A stretch of DNA of 64,000 bases, taken from assembly GCA_016722025.1 (NCBI GenBank), contig JADKGZ010000004.1:124001-188000 (forward strand). Direction: 5' to 3'. The stretch is from Acidimicrobiaceae bacterium (lineage in GTDB: Bacteria > Actinomycetota > Acidimicrobiia > Acidimicrobiales > Ilumatobacteraceae). The notes below the pieces were generated by a model, which was not told the origin of the DNA, did not search any database, and saw only the letters and a program-made list of their open reading frames with translations. This document shows, in pieces, positions 27,461-36,708 of the stretch. The position numbers were made by a program, and so were the translations under genes. Every line of letters starts with the position of its first letter. Position 1 is the stretch's first letter.

Positions 27461-27515
27461 GGGCTGCTAAACGCTATCGGGCGACGCCCGCTCGCCCTCG
27501 TCACCGGACACGTCG

Positions 27516-28196
27516 TCACCGGACGGCGTCAGGACGGTCGTCGATCAGGCGTCCATCAGCCGGCGTCGTCGACCAGCCCGCCGCGCCGGCTCCGCTCGCT
27601 GCCGACCACTCCGCCTCGTCGGCAGTCGTCAGGGCCCATGGCTCGTGCGGCGTCCAGTCGTCGGCCGCCGGTGCAGTGAGGAACGGATGCGCACTGCGGT
27701 GCCGCACGTCGCCTCGCCAGCGCCAGAACACCATGAGTGCGAACCCGAGCAGGGTGACGAGGTAGAAGAACTTGTCGCTGGCAGACGCTTCGTAGTGGAA
27801 CGACACGTGCGTGGCGGTGGGCACCACCACCATGAAGTTGGGGGCGATGCGATACGGACCCTGCGCGCCCTCGACCTGCCAGTTGGGGAAGTAGCTCATC
27901 TTCACCAGCACGGGAACGCCGATCTGCGACACGTCGAAGCTGAGGTCCTGGTCGCCCATCTCGTAGTTGCTGATGGTGATCGCCGGCAGCGCCACCCGCT
28001 CGATGATCTCGGCGGGCACCACGATGTCGACCTTGCGCCCCGGCTCCATCGGCGCCGTGCCCACCTGCCGGTCGAGGTCGACCTGCACTTCGATTCGTTG
28101 CCACTCGGCGGGGCCGTCGTCGGCGGGCATCGCTGCCCACTCGTCGGATTGTTGGAACCAACTGGTGCCCAGCTCGAGGTTGCGTTCCCGTTGGTC
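27516..28196 (-). CDS. C-terminal piece of the frameshifted membrane protein
   Basis: This frame continues the protein of the 27902-30244 entry after a one-base slip near 28196-28206. It encodes about 226 residues: a beta-rich extracellular segment (DIVVPAEIIERVALPAITISNYEMG is its core), the conserved VKMSYFPNWQVEGAQGPYR line, a last membrane helix (FFYLVTLLGFALMVFWRW) and a charged cytoplasmic tail. VKMSYFPNW is typical of YfhO/PTPS-related membrane proteins, in which this domain follows the membrane helices. A single extra base would restore one frame of about 909 residues. Confidence 0.7.
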   Translation of the reverse strand, partial: DQRERNLELGTSWFQQSDEWAAMPADDGPAEWQRIEVQVDLDRQVGTAPMEPGRKVDIVVPAEIIERVALPAITISNYEMGDQDLSFDVSQIGVPVLVKMSYFPNWQVEGAQGPYRIAPNFMVVVPTATHVSFHYEASASDKFFYLVTLLGFALMVFWRWRGDVRHRSAHPFLTAPAADDWTPHEPWALTTADEAEWSAASGAGAAGWSTTPADGRLIDDRPDAVR

Positions 28197-30244
28197 GCCC
28201 GCGGCCGTTCGACCACCACCGGCTGCACGGTGAGCGGCACCACCACGTCGCTGTCGTCGACGCGATAGATCTTCCACGGGCCACTGGTGGCCAGCAGTTG
28301 CAGGTCGCCGCGCGTGTCGGCCTGGGTCTTGGCGGCGTCGGTGAACACCATCAGGTACTTGATGCCCATCTTCTGCATCATGGGTACGCCGACCGCCGCG
28401 TTGTTGTCGGTGTAGCGCAGCTCGCGTACGGGGTTCGAGCTGTTCTGGCTCATTGCCGCGGTGGTGAGGAAGTGGTACGGGGTGGTACCCGAGGCCTCGA
28501 AGAAGAGGCCCTCCTGGCTGGCGATGCAACCGTCGGTCCAGTGCGGCAGCAGCATCAGGGCCATGGTGGTGCCGTAGCTGCCGGTGGCGCTGTTGTTCTC
28601 CCACATGGCGCGACCGCAACCCAGCTCGGGGTCGGGGTCGTCGCCGAGCGCGGCCATCGTGTCGACCAAGCCCTTGTACTCACCGTAGGCGGGCCGACCT
28701 TCGTACCCGGCGAAGTTGTAGCGCGTCCAGCCGTCGCTGTACGCGTCGGTCTTGGCACCAGTGTTGCCGACGTTGATGAGATCGAAACCGCCGATGCCCC
28801 ACGAGTACGTGCTCTTGCCGTCCTTGGTGGTGTAGCGCGCCCCGGGCATCTGGTGGAAGAAGAAGAGCTCGACCACGCCGGCAACCACCACGACCATGAG
28901 CGCCGTCAGCGCGCCCACGACCGACCACTCGCGCGCGGTGGGCGCCCGCATGCGGACGGCCTTCACCACGAAGTGCACCGTGTCGACGATGCCAACCATC
29001 ATCAACATGAACCTCAGCAGGTACAGGAACGGCAGCAGCCGCGGGTTCCACAGCAGGCCGATCACCGGCAGGCTGTCGCGGGTGAGGTACACCATCGCCA
29101 TCAACGCGAAGCAGGTGATGCCCATCCAGGCACCGTTGAGGTTGCGCTTCACGACGCTGCTGACGAACCCGATGAGCGCGAAGCCGCTGACCACGATGTC
29201 CCAGAACGGGCTGAGGTCGAAGAACATGTCCCAGAAGCTGTCGCCGCCGCCGTTGGGCCGGAAGCCGTACTTCATGTCGGTCATGTAGGCGTGGTTGAAC
29301 AGGAACGGAAACACCCAGAACGCGCTGAGCGCCACGGCCGTGATGCCCATCGTGAGGCCGTAGATGAACCGCGACTTGTCCATCCAGATCAGCCACATCA
29401 GGAATGCCGCCAGCACCACGAAGATCAGCACGATGCCGTGCGACAGCATCGCCAGCGCCAACACGATGGCGGTCCAGTTGCGGTACTTGCCGGTCTCCAG
29501 CCCACGTGCGAACAGGCCCAGGCCGAGCATCGCGAACGACAGTGCGATGGAGAACGAGAACTCGCCGGCCATCGTGCTGGGCACGTTGCCGCCGTAGATG
29601 GTGAAGCTCTCGTCGAACAGGAACAGCAACCCGGCGAGTGCCATCAGCTCGGGCACCGGGAAGCGGAACCGAGCCAGACGGCCGAACGCCCAGCAGCAGA
29701 ACGGCAGCGTGATGAGGCCCATGCACACCACGATCTTGAACGCCACGCCGTACGGAAAGATCACGTTGAGCGCCACGATCATCAGCGCCGGCACCACCAT
29801 GTAGAACCGGTAGAGCGGGAAGCCGTTGTACCAGTAGTTGCTCCACCCCGTGATCTGCCCGTTGGGCAGCAGGTGGTCGCGCAGGTAGGCGGGCGCCATC
29901 ACGTGCGCCCCCATGTCGCCGCCCGTCGGCGTGTTGTTCTCGAAGACCAGGCCGAGGTGGATCACCTGCAGCACCGCGATGGTGCAGCCCCCCACCACTG
30001 CCAGCGCAGTGAGGTACTGCACCACGCGTTCGATGGGCCACGGCGCGTTGAGCCAGTTGGACGGGCGGCGCACGATGCGACGGCCGACACGCGACCAACG
30101 ATCGCTGCCGGCCGCGGCCGGGCTGGGCTGCGCCTCGTCCTCATCTTCGAGCACGTCGAGATCCGATTCGCCGGCCCAGCCGTCGTCGTGGCCGGTCTCG
30201 GGTTCGGACTCGGGGCCAGACTCGGGAGTGGTGTGGTCGATCAT
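27902..30244 (-). CDS. Large polytopic membrane protein of the 6-PTPS-related (glycosyltransferase C-like) family, main part, frameshifted
   Basis: From the ATG at 30244 about 680 residues are real; after about 28200 the frame reads into nonsense. The N-terminus is an acidic cytoplasmic tail, then at least ten membrane helices. The first extracellular loop holds NTPTGGDMGAHVMAP and GWSNYWYNGFPLYRFY, the signature of the membrane family annotated as 6-pyruvoyl-tetrahydropterin synthase-related, which resembles GT-C glycosyltransferases. The large extracellular region contains SYSWGIGGFDLINVG and CGRAMWENNS. It probably handles a lipid-linked sugar. The missing base lies in GGCCGCGGGCGACC near 28196-28206. 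Confidence 0.75.
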   Translation of the reverse strand: MIDHTTPESGPESEPETGHDDGWAGESDLDVLEDEDEAQPSPAAAGSDRWSRVGRRIVRRPSNWLNAPWPIERVVQYLTALAVVGGCTIAVLQVIHLGLVFENNTPTGGDMGAHVMAPAYLRDHLLPNGQITGWSNYWYNGFPLYRFYMVVPALMIVALNVIFPYGVAFKIVVCMGLITLPFCCWAFGRLARFRFPVPELMALAGLLFLFDESFTIYGGNVPSTMAGEFSFSIALSFAMLGLGLFARGLETGKYRNWTAIVLALAMLSHGIVLIFVVLAAFLMWLIWMDKSRFIYGLTMGITAVALSAFWVFPFLFNHAYMTDMKYGFRPNGGGDSFWDMFFDLSPFWDIVVSGFALIGFVSSVVKRNLNGAWMGITCFALMAMVYLTRDSLPVIGLLWNPRLLPFLYLLRFMLMMVGIVDTVHFVVKAVRMRAPTAREWSVVGALTALMVVVVAGVVELFFFHQMPGARYTTKDGKSTYSWGIGGFDLINVGNTGAKTDAYSDGWTRYNFAGYEGRPAYGEYKGLVDTMAALGDDPDPELGCGRAMWENNSATGSYGTTMALMLLPHWTDGCIASQEGLFFEASGTTPYHFLTTAAMSQNSSNPVRELRYTDNNAAVGVPMMQKMGIKYLMVFTDAAKTQADTRGDLQLLATSGPWKIYRVDDSDVVVPLTVQPVVVERPRATNGNATSSWAPVGSNNPTSGQRCPPTTAPPSGNESKCRSTSTGRWARRRWSRGARSTSWCPPRSSSGWRCRRSPSATTRWATRTSASTCRRSAFPCW

Positions 30245-30311
30245 GACGCCGGGCATTCTTCCATGCGAGTGGCCGGCCGCAGCGTCACGGTGAGCGAGTG
30301 GTCGCACACGC

Positions 30312-31136
30312 TCATGTCGAGGCCACCAGCACCAACCCGGTGGCGTTGAACGCCATGTGCGTCACCACGCTCAGGCCCAGCCGGCCGGTTCGCAGCGCGC
30401 ACAGCCCGAGGACGACACCCACGACGAACAGCCCCGGGATCTCGATCGCCTGGAAGTGGATGACGGCGAACCAGACAGCCACCACGATCACCCCGACCCA
30501 ATCGCTGAGGCGGCGCGTGAACGCGCCCTGCAGCAGCCCGCGGTAGGTGAGCTCCTCCACCAGCGGGGCGCCGACCACCACCACCAGCAACAGCAGCACC
30601 AGCCCGCTGCCGTGCGCGCTGTCGTAGGTGGAGCGGGCGCGTTGCTCGATCTTGTCGAGCGTGAACGTGTCGGGCCAGATCGACTCGAGCGGCAAGTACA
30701 CCAGTCTCACCAGGACCAGTTGCGTGACGACCCCCAGCGGCACACCCAGCAGATCGGCCGCGCGCACCGACAACCCGAAGTCGTCGGAGAGGCGGCCGAC
30801 GCCGAACCGCTTGCCGACGTACCAGACGGCGGCGACCATCGGTATCCACTGCGCCAACGATGCCGCCGTCAGCCAACCGGGCCCCAGCTCGGAGGCGGTC
30901 TCCGCTCCGCTGGCCGCGAAGATCGCACTGGAGACGAGCGCCCCCGCGAGGTAGGCGGCGAACCACGTGACAGCGGCGTCGCGGATGGAAACGTCGGCCC
31001 GATCACCTGCTGCGCGAATGGGAGGCAGGCTGGGGGGCGGCACGGCGGGCGAGCCTACCGGCAGCAGGTCACCGTGGTCGGTCGCCGGCGGCGGCGCACG
31101 AGCGGGCTCAACCGGCCAAGCGAGGAGCCGCCGCAT
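30312..31136 (-). CDS. CPBP-family intramembrane metalloprotease
   Basis: The protein has 274 residues with about seven membrane helices after a proline-rich N-terminus. Family motifs are EELTYRGLLQG (two glutamates and an arginine), a histidine in WFAVIHFQ and the final THMAFNAT. These are the abortive-infection/CAAX-protease-like enzymes, which cut within the membrane; targets are unknown. From ATG 31136 it overlaps the DUF3499 gene by 29 bases, so a later start is possible. Confidence 0.85.
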   Translation of the reverse strand: MRRLLAWPVEPARAPPPATDHGDLLPVGSPAVPPPSLPPIRAAGDRADVSIRDAAVTWFAAYLAGALVSSAIFAASGAETASELGPGWLTAASLAQWIPMVAAVWYVGKRFGVGRLSDDFGLSVRAADLLGVPLGVVTQLVLVRLVYLPLESIWPDTFTLDKIEQRARSTYDSAHGSGLVLLLLVVVVGAPLVEELTYRGLLQGAFTRRLSDWVGVIVVAVWFAVIHFQAIEIPGLFVVGVVLGLCALRTGRLGLSVVTHMAFNATGLVLVAST

Positions 31137-31344
31137 AGGCGAGCTCGCGACGCGACCGGCGATCTTCGAGCCGCCACCCGTTGGGCACCGACAACCGAGC
31201 CGTGTGCCGCTGACAGAGGTCGTAGCTGTGCGGGTCGCGCTCGGCGCTGAGATCGTCGAGCCACACGATGGAACGGGCGTACTGATACGACAACGTCACG
31301 ATCGAAGACTCTGCGCACCCGGTGCGCGAACACTGCCGGCTCAT
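31108..31344 (-). CDS. DUF3499-family protein
   Basis: The protein has 78 residues. It begins SRQCSRTGCAESSIVTLSY, followed by DPHSYDLCQRHTARLSVPNGW, so four Cys/His ligands (two Cys near the N-terminus, a Cys and His in CQRH) could bind zinc. This small family is nearly universal in Actinobacteria and sits next to phosphomannomutase in Mycobacterium (Rv3258c beside Rv3257c). Its role is unknown. TATCGT lies 8 bases before the ATG on the minus strand. It overlaps the start of the CPBP gene. Confidence 0.85.
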   Translation of the reverse strand: MSRQCSRTGCAESSIVTLSYQYARSIVWLDDLSAERDPHSYDLCQRHTARLSVPNGWRLEDRRSRRELAYAAAPRLAG

Positions 31345-31352
31345 GAGGCGCC

Positions 31353-31358
31353 ACGATA
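31353..31358 (-). promoter_or_regulatory. -10-like element TATCGT of the DUF3499 gene
   Basis: TATCGT on the minus strand ends 8 bases before the ATG at 31344, divergent from the ftsH promoter about 85 bases away. Confidence 0.35.
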
Positions 31359-31440
31359 AATCGGCACCTCCACGAAGTGGTGGACCCTCCCGAACAGGCG
31401 CGCGAGCACGCCGCGACGAGCCGACGCCCGAAATGACCCT

Positions 31441-31446
31441 TAGCAT
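31441..31446 (+). promoter_or_regulatory. -10 element TAGCAT of ftsH
   Basis: TAGCAT ends 6 bases before the ATG at 31453 with no Shine-Dalgarno sequence, a typical leaderless arrangement. Confidence 0.5.
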
Positions 31447-31452
31447 TGGCGT

Positions 31453-32952
31453 ATGAGCAATCTCCCCCCGCCGCCGCCACCACCGCCTGCCGGGCGCGGC
31501 CAGCAGCCGGGGCCGCAGCCACCGTCGGGTGGCAAGGGCCGTTCGCTCGGCGCCGGTTGGCCTCGCTGGACCATTCCCGTGCTCCTGGCCGTCCTGGTCG
31601 GCACCCTCCTGCTCAACCAAGTGTGGCCCTCCGACAGCGGCGAGAAGCTCAGCTTCACCGAGTTCATCACCGCGGTCGAGAACGACCAGGTCACGAAGTT
31701 CAGCATCACCAACGGTTCCAACGCCATCGCGGGCGAACTGAAGGACGGCACGAAGTTCACCACCACCGCCCGCGACGGCTTCCCCAGCGAGGCCGAGACC
31801 GAGCTGCTGGCCACGCACAAGGTCGATTGGGCACCCAAGGAGCCGGAGAGCAACTGGCTGCTCAGCTCGCTGGGCCTGCTGCTGCCGTTCGTGCTCATCA
31901 TCGGTTTCCTGGTCTGGATGAACAAGCGCGCACAGGGCCAGATGGGCAACGTGATGTCCATCGGCCGCAGCCGCGCCAAGGCCTACCAGGCCGACAAGCC
32001 CTCCACCACCTTCGCCGACATCGCCGGCTACGAAGGAGTCAAGCAGGAGATCACCGAAGTCGTCGACTTCCTGCGCATGCCCGAGCGCTTCCGCGAGATC
32101 GGTGCTCGCGTGCCCAAGGGCATGTTGCTGGTGGGGCCTCCGGGTACCGGCAAGACGCTGTTCGCCCGCGCCGTGGCGGGCGAGGCCGGGGTCGGCTTCC
32201 TCTCGGTCACCGGTTCCGACTTCATGGAGATGTTCGTCGGTGTCGGCGCCAGCCGCGTGCGCGACCTGTTCGCGCAGGCCCGCAAGCTGGGCCGGGCCAT
32301 CATCTTCATCGACGAGATCGACTCCATCGGCCGCAAGCGTGGCGCCGGGCTCGGTGGGGGGCACGACGAGCGCGAGCAAACCCTCAACCAGATGCTCGCC
32401 GAGATGGATGGCTTCGAGACCAGTGAGGGCATCGTCATCCTGGCGGCCACCAACCGGCCCGACATCCTCGACCCGGCGTTGCTGCGGCCCGGCCGCTTCG
32501 ACCGCCAGATCGTGGTGCCGTTGCCCGAGAACGAAGAGCGCCTCGCCATCTTGAAGGTGCACAGCCGCGACAAGCGGATGGGGCCCGATGTCGATCTGGA
32601 AGTGATGTCGAAGGCCACGCCCGGCATGTCCGGGGCCGATCTGGCCAACCTGGTCAACGAAGCTGCGCTGTTCGCCGTGCGGCGAGGCAGCAAGCAGATC
32701 GAGCGCATCGACTTCGAGAACGCCCGCGACCGAGTGGTGATGGGCGCCCGGCGCGAGAGCCTCGTGCTCAGCGCGGAAGAGAAGCGAGCGACCGCCATCC
32801 ATGAAGGCGGCCATGCCATCCTCACGGTGGTGCTCCCCAACAGCGATCCCCTGCACAAGGTCACGATCCTCCCCGCGGCATGGCGTTGGGCGTCACCTGG
32901 AGCCTGCCCGAAGAGCGGCACACGTACTCGAAGGAGTACTTCGACGACATGA
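31453..32952 (+). CDS. ftsH: ATP-dependent zinc metalloprotease FtsH, N-terminal and catalytic part (frameshifted)
   Basis: About 474 residues are correct, up to the slip near 32871-32874. A proline-rich N-terminus leads to a first membrane helix (about 40-57), an extracellular domain, and a second helix (about 138-156). The AAA module has Walker A GPPGTGKT (228-235), Walker B IIFIDEID, the arginine finger region RPGRFDRQ, and the protease site HEGGH (450-454). FtsH degrades misfolded membrane and regulatory proteins. After TILP the sequence should read RGMALGV; a missing C in the CCCC run shifts the frame. The remainder is listed separately. Confidence 0.92.
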   Translation: MSNLPPPPPPPPAGRGQQPGPQPPSGGKGRSLGAGWPRWTIPVLLAVLVGTLLLNQVWPSDSGEKLSFTEFITAVENDQVTKFSITNGSNAIAGELKDGTKFTTTARDGFPSEAETELLATHKVDWAPKEPESNWLLSSLGLLLPFVLIIGFLVWMNKRAQGQMGNVMSIGRSRAKAYQADKPSTTFADIAGYEGVKQEITEVVDFLRMPERFREIGARVPKGMLLVGPPGTGKTLFARAVAGEAGVGFLSVTGSDFMEMFVGVGASRVRDLFAQARKLGRAIIFIDEIDSIGRKRGAGLGGGHDEREQTLNQMLAEMDGFETSEGIVILAATNRPDILDPALLRPGRFDRQIVVPLPENEERLAILKVHSRDKRMGPDVDLEVMSKATPGMSGADLANLVNEAALFAVRRGSKQIERIDFENARDRVVMGARRESLVLSAEEKRATAIHEGGHAILTVVLPNSDPLHKVTILPAAWRWASPGACPKSGTRTRRSTSTT

Positions 32953-33380
32953 TCTGTCGCGCCATGGGCGGGCGGGTTGCCGAGAAGATCGTGTTCGGTC
33001 ACCTCAACTCGGGCGCTGCCAACGACCTCGAGCAAGCCACCAGCATCGCCCGCCGCATGGTGCGCGAATGGGGCATGAGCGAGGCCATCGGCCCCATGGC
33101 CTGGAGCGGCTCGCAGCAGGTGTTCCTGGGCGAAGATCTGATGACCCAGGGTCGCGAGTACAGCGACGAGACCGCCAAGCTGGTCGACAGCGAGATCTTC
33201 CGCATCCTCCACGAGCAAGAAGCCCGTGCCACCGAAGTGCTGCTCAAGTACCGCCCTGCGCTCGAGCTGGTGGCAGAGGCCTTGCTGGAGCGCGAGACCA
33301 TCGACGGCGCCGAGGTCGCACAGCTGGTGCAGGCCAGCCTCGACCACGTGCAGGTCACCGAAGACGCACACATCGAATAG
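32880..33380 (+). CDS. ftsH: FtsH, C-terminal protease part after the frameshift
   Basis: This frame carries the rest of FtsH: MALGVTWSLPEERHTYSKEY, the conserved CRAMGGRVAEKIVFG, the third zinc ligand region SGAANDLEQATSIARRMV and the helical C-terminus ending VTEDAHIE. An ATG exists at 32880, but in a normal FtsH this is internal, so separate translation is unlikely. Adding one C to the run at 32871-32874 restores a single protein of about 643 residues, the usual length. Confidence 0.88.
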   Translation: MALGVTWSLPEERHTYSKEYFDDMICRAMGGRVAEKIVFGHLNSGAANDLEQATSIARRMVREWGMSEAIGPMAWSGSQQVFLGEDLMTQGREYSDETAKLVDSEIFRILHEQEARATEVLLKYRPALELVAEALLERETIDGAEVAQLVQASLDHVQVTEDAHIE

Positions 33381-33403
33381 CGGCGCCCGGCGGCGCCGGC
33401 GCC

Positions 33404-33847
33404 TCAGCGGCCGAGGTCGGGCTCGGGGCTGGTGCCCGGTTGACGGGCCTCGGCAGCGGCGGCCCACAGGTCGGTGGCGGTGACCGGGCCCGCGAAACCG
33501 GCCCGCACCACACCCTGGGCGTCGACGATGACCACGATCGGCACCGCCTGGATGTCGTACTTCTTGTGCAGCCCCTTGGCTGCGCCGAACTCGACGTCGA
33601 TCACGGTGACATCAGCCGATTGCAGCACTCGCGCCTTGCGGACGACATCACCGCACGTTGCGCACGAGGCCGCGGAGAACACCGCCACCAGCCACGGCGT
33701 GGGCGCCGAGAAGTCGGCTCGATCCAGCTGCGCCGGCACCAGCTGACGCGGTTGAGTGGGCGCCGCCACCGCCCGCCGGTGACGAAGCACGAGCCCGACC
33801 AGCACTGCGACGACCACGATGGCCAGCACGACGATCACCTGCACCAT
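33404..33847 (-). CDS. Membrane-anchored thioredoxin-like protein
   Basis: The protein has 147 residues. An N-terminal membrane helix (about 3-21) precedes a thioredoxin domain with the redox site SCATCGD (cysteines 62 and 65) and the cis-proline in IQAVPIVVI. It is probably exposed on the extracytoplasmic side and may reduce or make disulfides in secreted proteins. The gene follows the DUF5719 gene by 21 bases on the same strand, in an arrangement (GT2, DUF5719, thioredoxin) that looks like one operon. Confidence 0.85.
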   Translation of the reverse strand: MVQVIVVLAIVVVAVLVGLVLRHRRAVAAPTQPRQLVPAQLDRADFSAPTPWLVAVFSAASCATCGDVVRKARVLQSADVTVIDVEFGAAKGLHKKYDIQAVPIVVIVDAQGVVRAGFAGPVTATDLWAAAAEARQPGTSPEPDLGR

Positions 33848-33868
33848 GGCGGTTGCGCTTCCCGGCCC

Positions 33869-35314
33869 TCAGCCCGGCAACGCCAACGAGCCGGAGCGCC
33901 CGCGCAGCTCGGCCCCTCGCGGCAGCAGCCGCTCGACCACGATCGGTTGCGTGCCCATCACCACCAACGGGTGGCCGAGTGCCGCGGCTTGATCCGGGAT
34001 GGCAATCGTGATGACGCCGCCGGCGGGCAGTGCCACGGCTTCGAGACCGGGCAGGTCGACCTCCCCGCCGGGGCCGAGCGCCTTCACTGCCACGGTGGCG
34101 TCGGCGAACGACAGGTTGAGCACCACCAGCACGTTGTCGACCGCCAGGTCGGTGCCGATGGCCATGCTCCAGCGGAAGTAGCCGGGCTCGGCGAAGTACT
34201 GCTCGACGCCGCGCACGACGGTGGTGGCGAAGCCGTCGCCGGCTCGGCGCGTGATGGCCCGCTCGACCACGATGGGTGTGCCGGTGAGCGACGAGAACTG
34301 CGCGCCGTGGCGACCGGTGGGCAGCTCCGGCACGCCGGAGATGCTGAGCGACGCCACCTGGTGCGGCGCGATGGTGATGGGCTCGATGTCGTTGTTGAAG
34401 GTGTCGCTGGTGACCCCGAGGAACACCGGCTGCACCACCGCCTCTTGATCGCTGGGGTTGTAGATGCTGTACCGCTCGTAGTTGCTGCCGTCGTTCTCGC
34501 CGTCTGCGAACCACCAACCGGCGGACCCGGCGGGCGAACCGAGGCTCATCGAGTAACCCTGGCGCTCGCCCAGGTACTGCTGCGCGCGGCCGGCAACGAC
34601 ACGGCCGCGAGACGCCACGATCGACACTGCCAGCACTGCTTCGTCCTTGGCCAGGAACTTCTCGTCCACCACGTACACCGAGTGCCCTGCAACCGGCACA
34701 CCTTCCAGCTGCGGCGGGGTGCGCTCGCCGTCGTTGCTGGCGAACGAGACGTCGATGATGGCATCGTCGGGGAACGGATTGGTGATGACGAGATCCTCGC
34801 GGCTGTCGTTCAAGGTGTAGTTGTCGGCGAAGTACCACGCACTCGACGTGCTGTTCGAGCACGGGCTGACCGCGCTGCCGTCGGGGTGGTTGGCCTGCTG
34901 CTCGACCAGGCCGCCCCCGCCGGTGATCTCGACCATCACCGAGAGGTAGCTGCCGGCGGGCTGCAACGAAGCCGGATCGAGCGACAGCGTGTCGCGGCTG
35001 GGCACCTCGAAGCGTTGCTCCACGGGTTCGGTGTCGGCGATGTCGTTGAACACGGTGAACTGGCCGGTGAGCGGGCCATCGGAAGGGTTGGCGACGGTGA
35101 CCGAACCGCTCAGGCCGGTGCCGCCGATGGGCACTCCGGGGCAGAACCAGGTGGAGTTGATGAAGCCTTGATGTGGCACGAACGGCATCGACGGCGAACC
35201 CAGCGCGGCGAAGCTCGGCACGGTGGCCGGGGTCGCGTCGCCGCGCACTGCCGCCAGCAGCAGTGCCAGCGGCAGCACCACCACCGTCAGGATCGCCAAC
35301 AACCGTCTGCTCAT
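33869..35314 (-). CDS. DUF5719-family exported protein
   Basis: The protein has 481 residues. An uncleaved or signal helix spans about residues 5-22 and the rest is extracytoplasmic and all-beta. It contains repeated strand pairs such as VTVANPSDGPLTG, LVITNPFPDDAIIDVSF and YSIYNPSDQEAVVQP, i.e. several immunoglobulin-like modules that share N-P-[SF]-D turns. This matches DUF5719, which in Actinobacteria is encoded next to a large GT2 glycosyltransferase. Its role is unknown. The start overlaps the stop of the glycosyltransferase (ATGA), so they are coupled. Confidence 0.82.
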   Translation of the reverse strand: MSRRLLAILTVVVLPLALLLAAVRGDATPATVPSFAALGSPSMPFVPHQGFINSTWFCPGVPIGGTGLSGSVTVANPSDGPLTGQFTVFNDIADTEPVEQRFEVPSRDTLSLDPASLQPAGSYLSVMVEITGGGGLVEQQANHPDGSAVSPCSNSTSSAWYFADNYTLNDSREDLVITNPFPDDAIIDVSFASNDGERTPPQLEGVPVAGHSVYVVDEKFLAKDEAVLAVSIVASRGRVVAGRAQQYLGERQGYSMSLGSPAGSAGWWFADGENDGSNYERYSIYNPSDQEAVVQPVFLGVTSDTFNNDIEPITIAPHQVASLSISGVPELPTGRHGAQFSSLTGTPIVVERAITRRAGDGFATTVVRGVEQYFAEPGYFRWSMAIGTDLAVDNVLVVLNLSFADATVAVKALGPGGEVDLPGLEAVALPAGGVITIAIPDQAAALGHPLVVMGTQPIVVERLLPRGAELRGRSGSLALPG

Positions 35315-36582
35315 GCCGGCTCCTCCTGGCCCGTCGAGGGCACATCACCGGCAGCGAGCGCGTCGATCGGCGCGGTGAGATCGGCGACCGGCGAGGTATC
35401 GGCGAGCTGCGCCGGCCGCGGGCGACGCAGGCGCCACCGAGCCGGGCGGAAGCGACTGGCCGCCAGAAGAAGTGCCAGCCAGACGAGCATCTGCACCACC
35501 AACCACAGCGTGCGAGCAACGGGCGTGTCGTACGTGAGGGTGGCTCGGCCGGCGGTGGGTACGTCGAAGGCGAGCGTGGACCCGAACGCTCGCCTGCTCG
35601 GCACATCGCTGCCGTCGACGGTGAGCGACCAGTTGGGGTCGTATGGCACGGCGACGTGCAGCGTGCCCGCTTCCACCTGGTCGGTGGCATCGCCGCGGCT
35701 GGGAGCCCCCACCGCGAATGGAGTGGAGCCCCGCAGGTCGGCAGTGGTCATCGCTTCGCCGCCGGCCTCCTGGCTGGCGGCGGCGCCGGCAGTCGTGAGC
35801 ACTGCGCGAGTGGGGGTGTAGGCCGTGTTCTCGTAGACCAGGAAGTTCGGTGGCCGAGTGAGCGGTGCGGCCAGATCGAGCTGATCCTCCAACACATCGA
35901 CCAGCCCACCAGGCGTGGGCAGCGGATTGCCGACCGTGCCGTTCGCACCGTCGGCCACGGGCACCACCACGTATCGGATGCCGTACTGGGCCAGCAACCT
36001 GCCACCGCGCAGGGTGACCCCGGCGGCCATCTGACGCAGCGCGGTGGCGACTTCCGCTTCCACATCCGTTGGTCGGCCGGACCAGAAGTCGTGCACGGTG
36101 AGCTCGCCGTCGTCGGTGAGGGCGTACCCGATGCCCGGTTGGTACGTGTACGCGGCAACCGGGATGACCCGCGGGTCGCCCACCCACAGCACCCGGTAGT
36201 CGCCGTCGACCGGGTCGCGCGGCAGCTGGGCCAGCACCGACACGAGGGTGCGGCGCGGCATGCCCCACTCGCCATCGGTGATGGCAAACGCACCCGGCAC
36301 CACACCCACCACGAGGCCGGCGCCGGCGAGCAGGCCGAGCGGCTGCCGCCAGCCGAACGAACCACCCAGCACGTCGTCCTGGAAGGCTGCGGCCAGGCAG
36401 GCCGCCGCCAGCGCGACGCCGATGGCCACCGGCACCAACAGCACACCGGGTTCGGGCATTCGAACCGGCAGCGCCGCACGATCGTCGAGCACGGCAAGGG
36501 CGCCGAACCCGAACACGAGCGCGGCCGACCTGATCGCCCAGGTGAACCGCCAGGCCCGGGCGACGAGTGGGGCCACCACCAC
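35311..36582 (-). CDS. GT2-type membrane glycosyltransferase, C-terminal part
   Basis: This 423-codon frame is the third segment of the gene starting at 38526. It starts in the middle of a membrane helix (VVVAPLVARAWRFTW), passes through three more helices, and has an extracellular domain with GDYRVLWVGDPRVIPVAAY, YGIRYVVVPVADGANG and DPNWSLTVDGSDVPSR, closing with a last helix near LWLVVQMLVWLALLL. The ending resembles YfhO-like domains. A missing T in the CTTT run near 36590 separates it from the middle segment. It overlaps the DUF5719 start by 4 bases. Confidence 0.75.
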   Translation of the reverse strand: MVVAPLVARAWRFTWAIRSAALVFGFGALAVLDDRAALPVRMPEPGVLLVPVAIGVALAAACLAAAFQDDVLGGSFGWRQPLGLLAGAGLVVGVVPGAFAITDGEWGMPRRTLVSVLAQLPRDPVDGDYRVLWVGDPRVIPVAAYTYQPGIGYALTDDGELTVHDFWSGRPTDVEAEVATALRQMAAGVTLRGGRLLAQYGIRYVVVPVADGANGTVGNPLPTPGGLVDVLEDQLDLAAPLTRPPNFLVYENTAYTPTRAVLTTAGAAASQEAGGEAMTTADLRGSTPFAVGAPSRGDATDQVEAGTLHVAVPYDPNWSLTVDGSDVPSRRAFGSTLAFDVPTAGRATLTYDTPVARTLWLVVQMLVWLALLLAASRFRPARWRLRRPRPAQLADTSPVADLTAPIDALAAGDVPSTGQEEPA

Positions 36583-36708
36583 CGGCAGGAAAGGGCCGTG
36601 GCGACGACGCCGAGGCCCCCACCGTCGGCCAGGAAGCGGCTGAGCGCGACGATGCCCAGCGACCGCGCCGAGGCCACCGGCACCCCGACGATCGAGGTCC
36701 AGCCGTCG

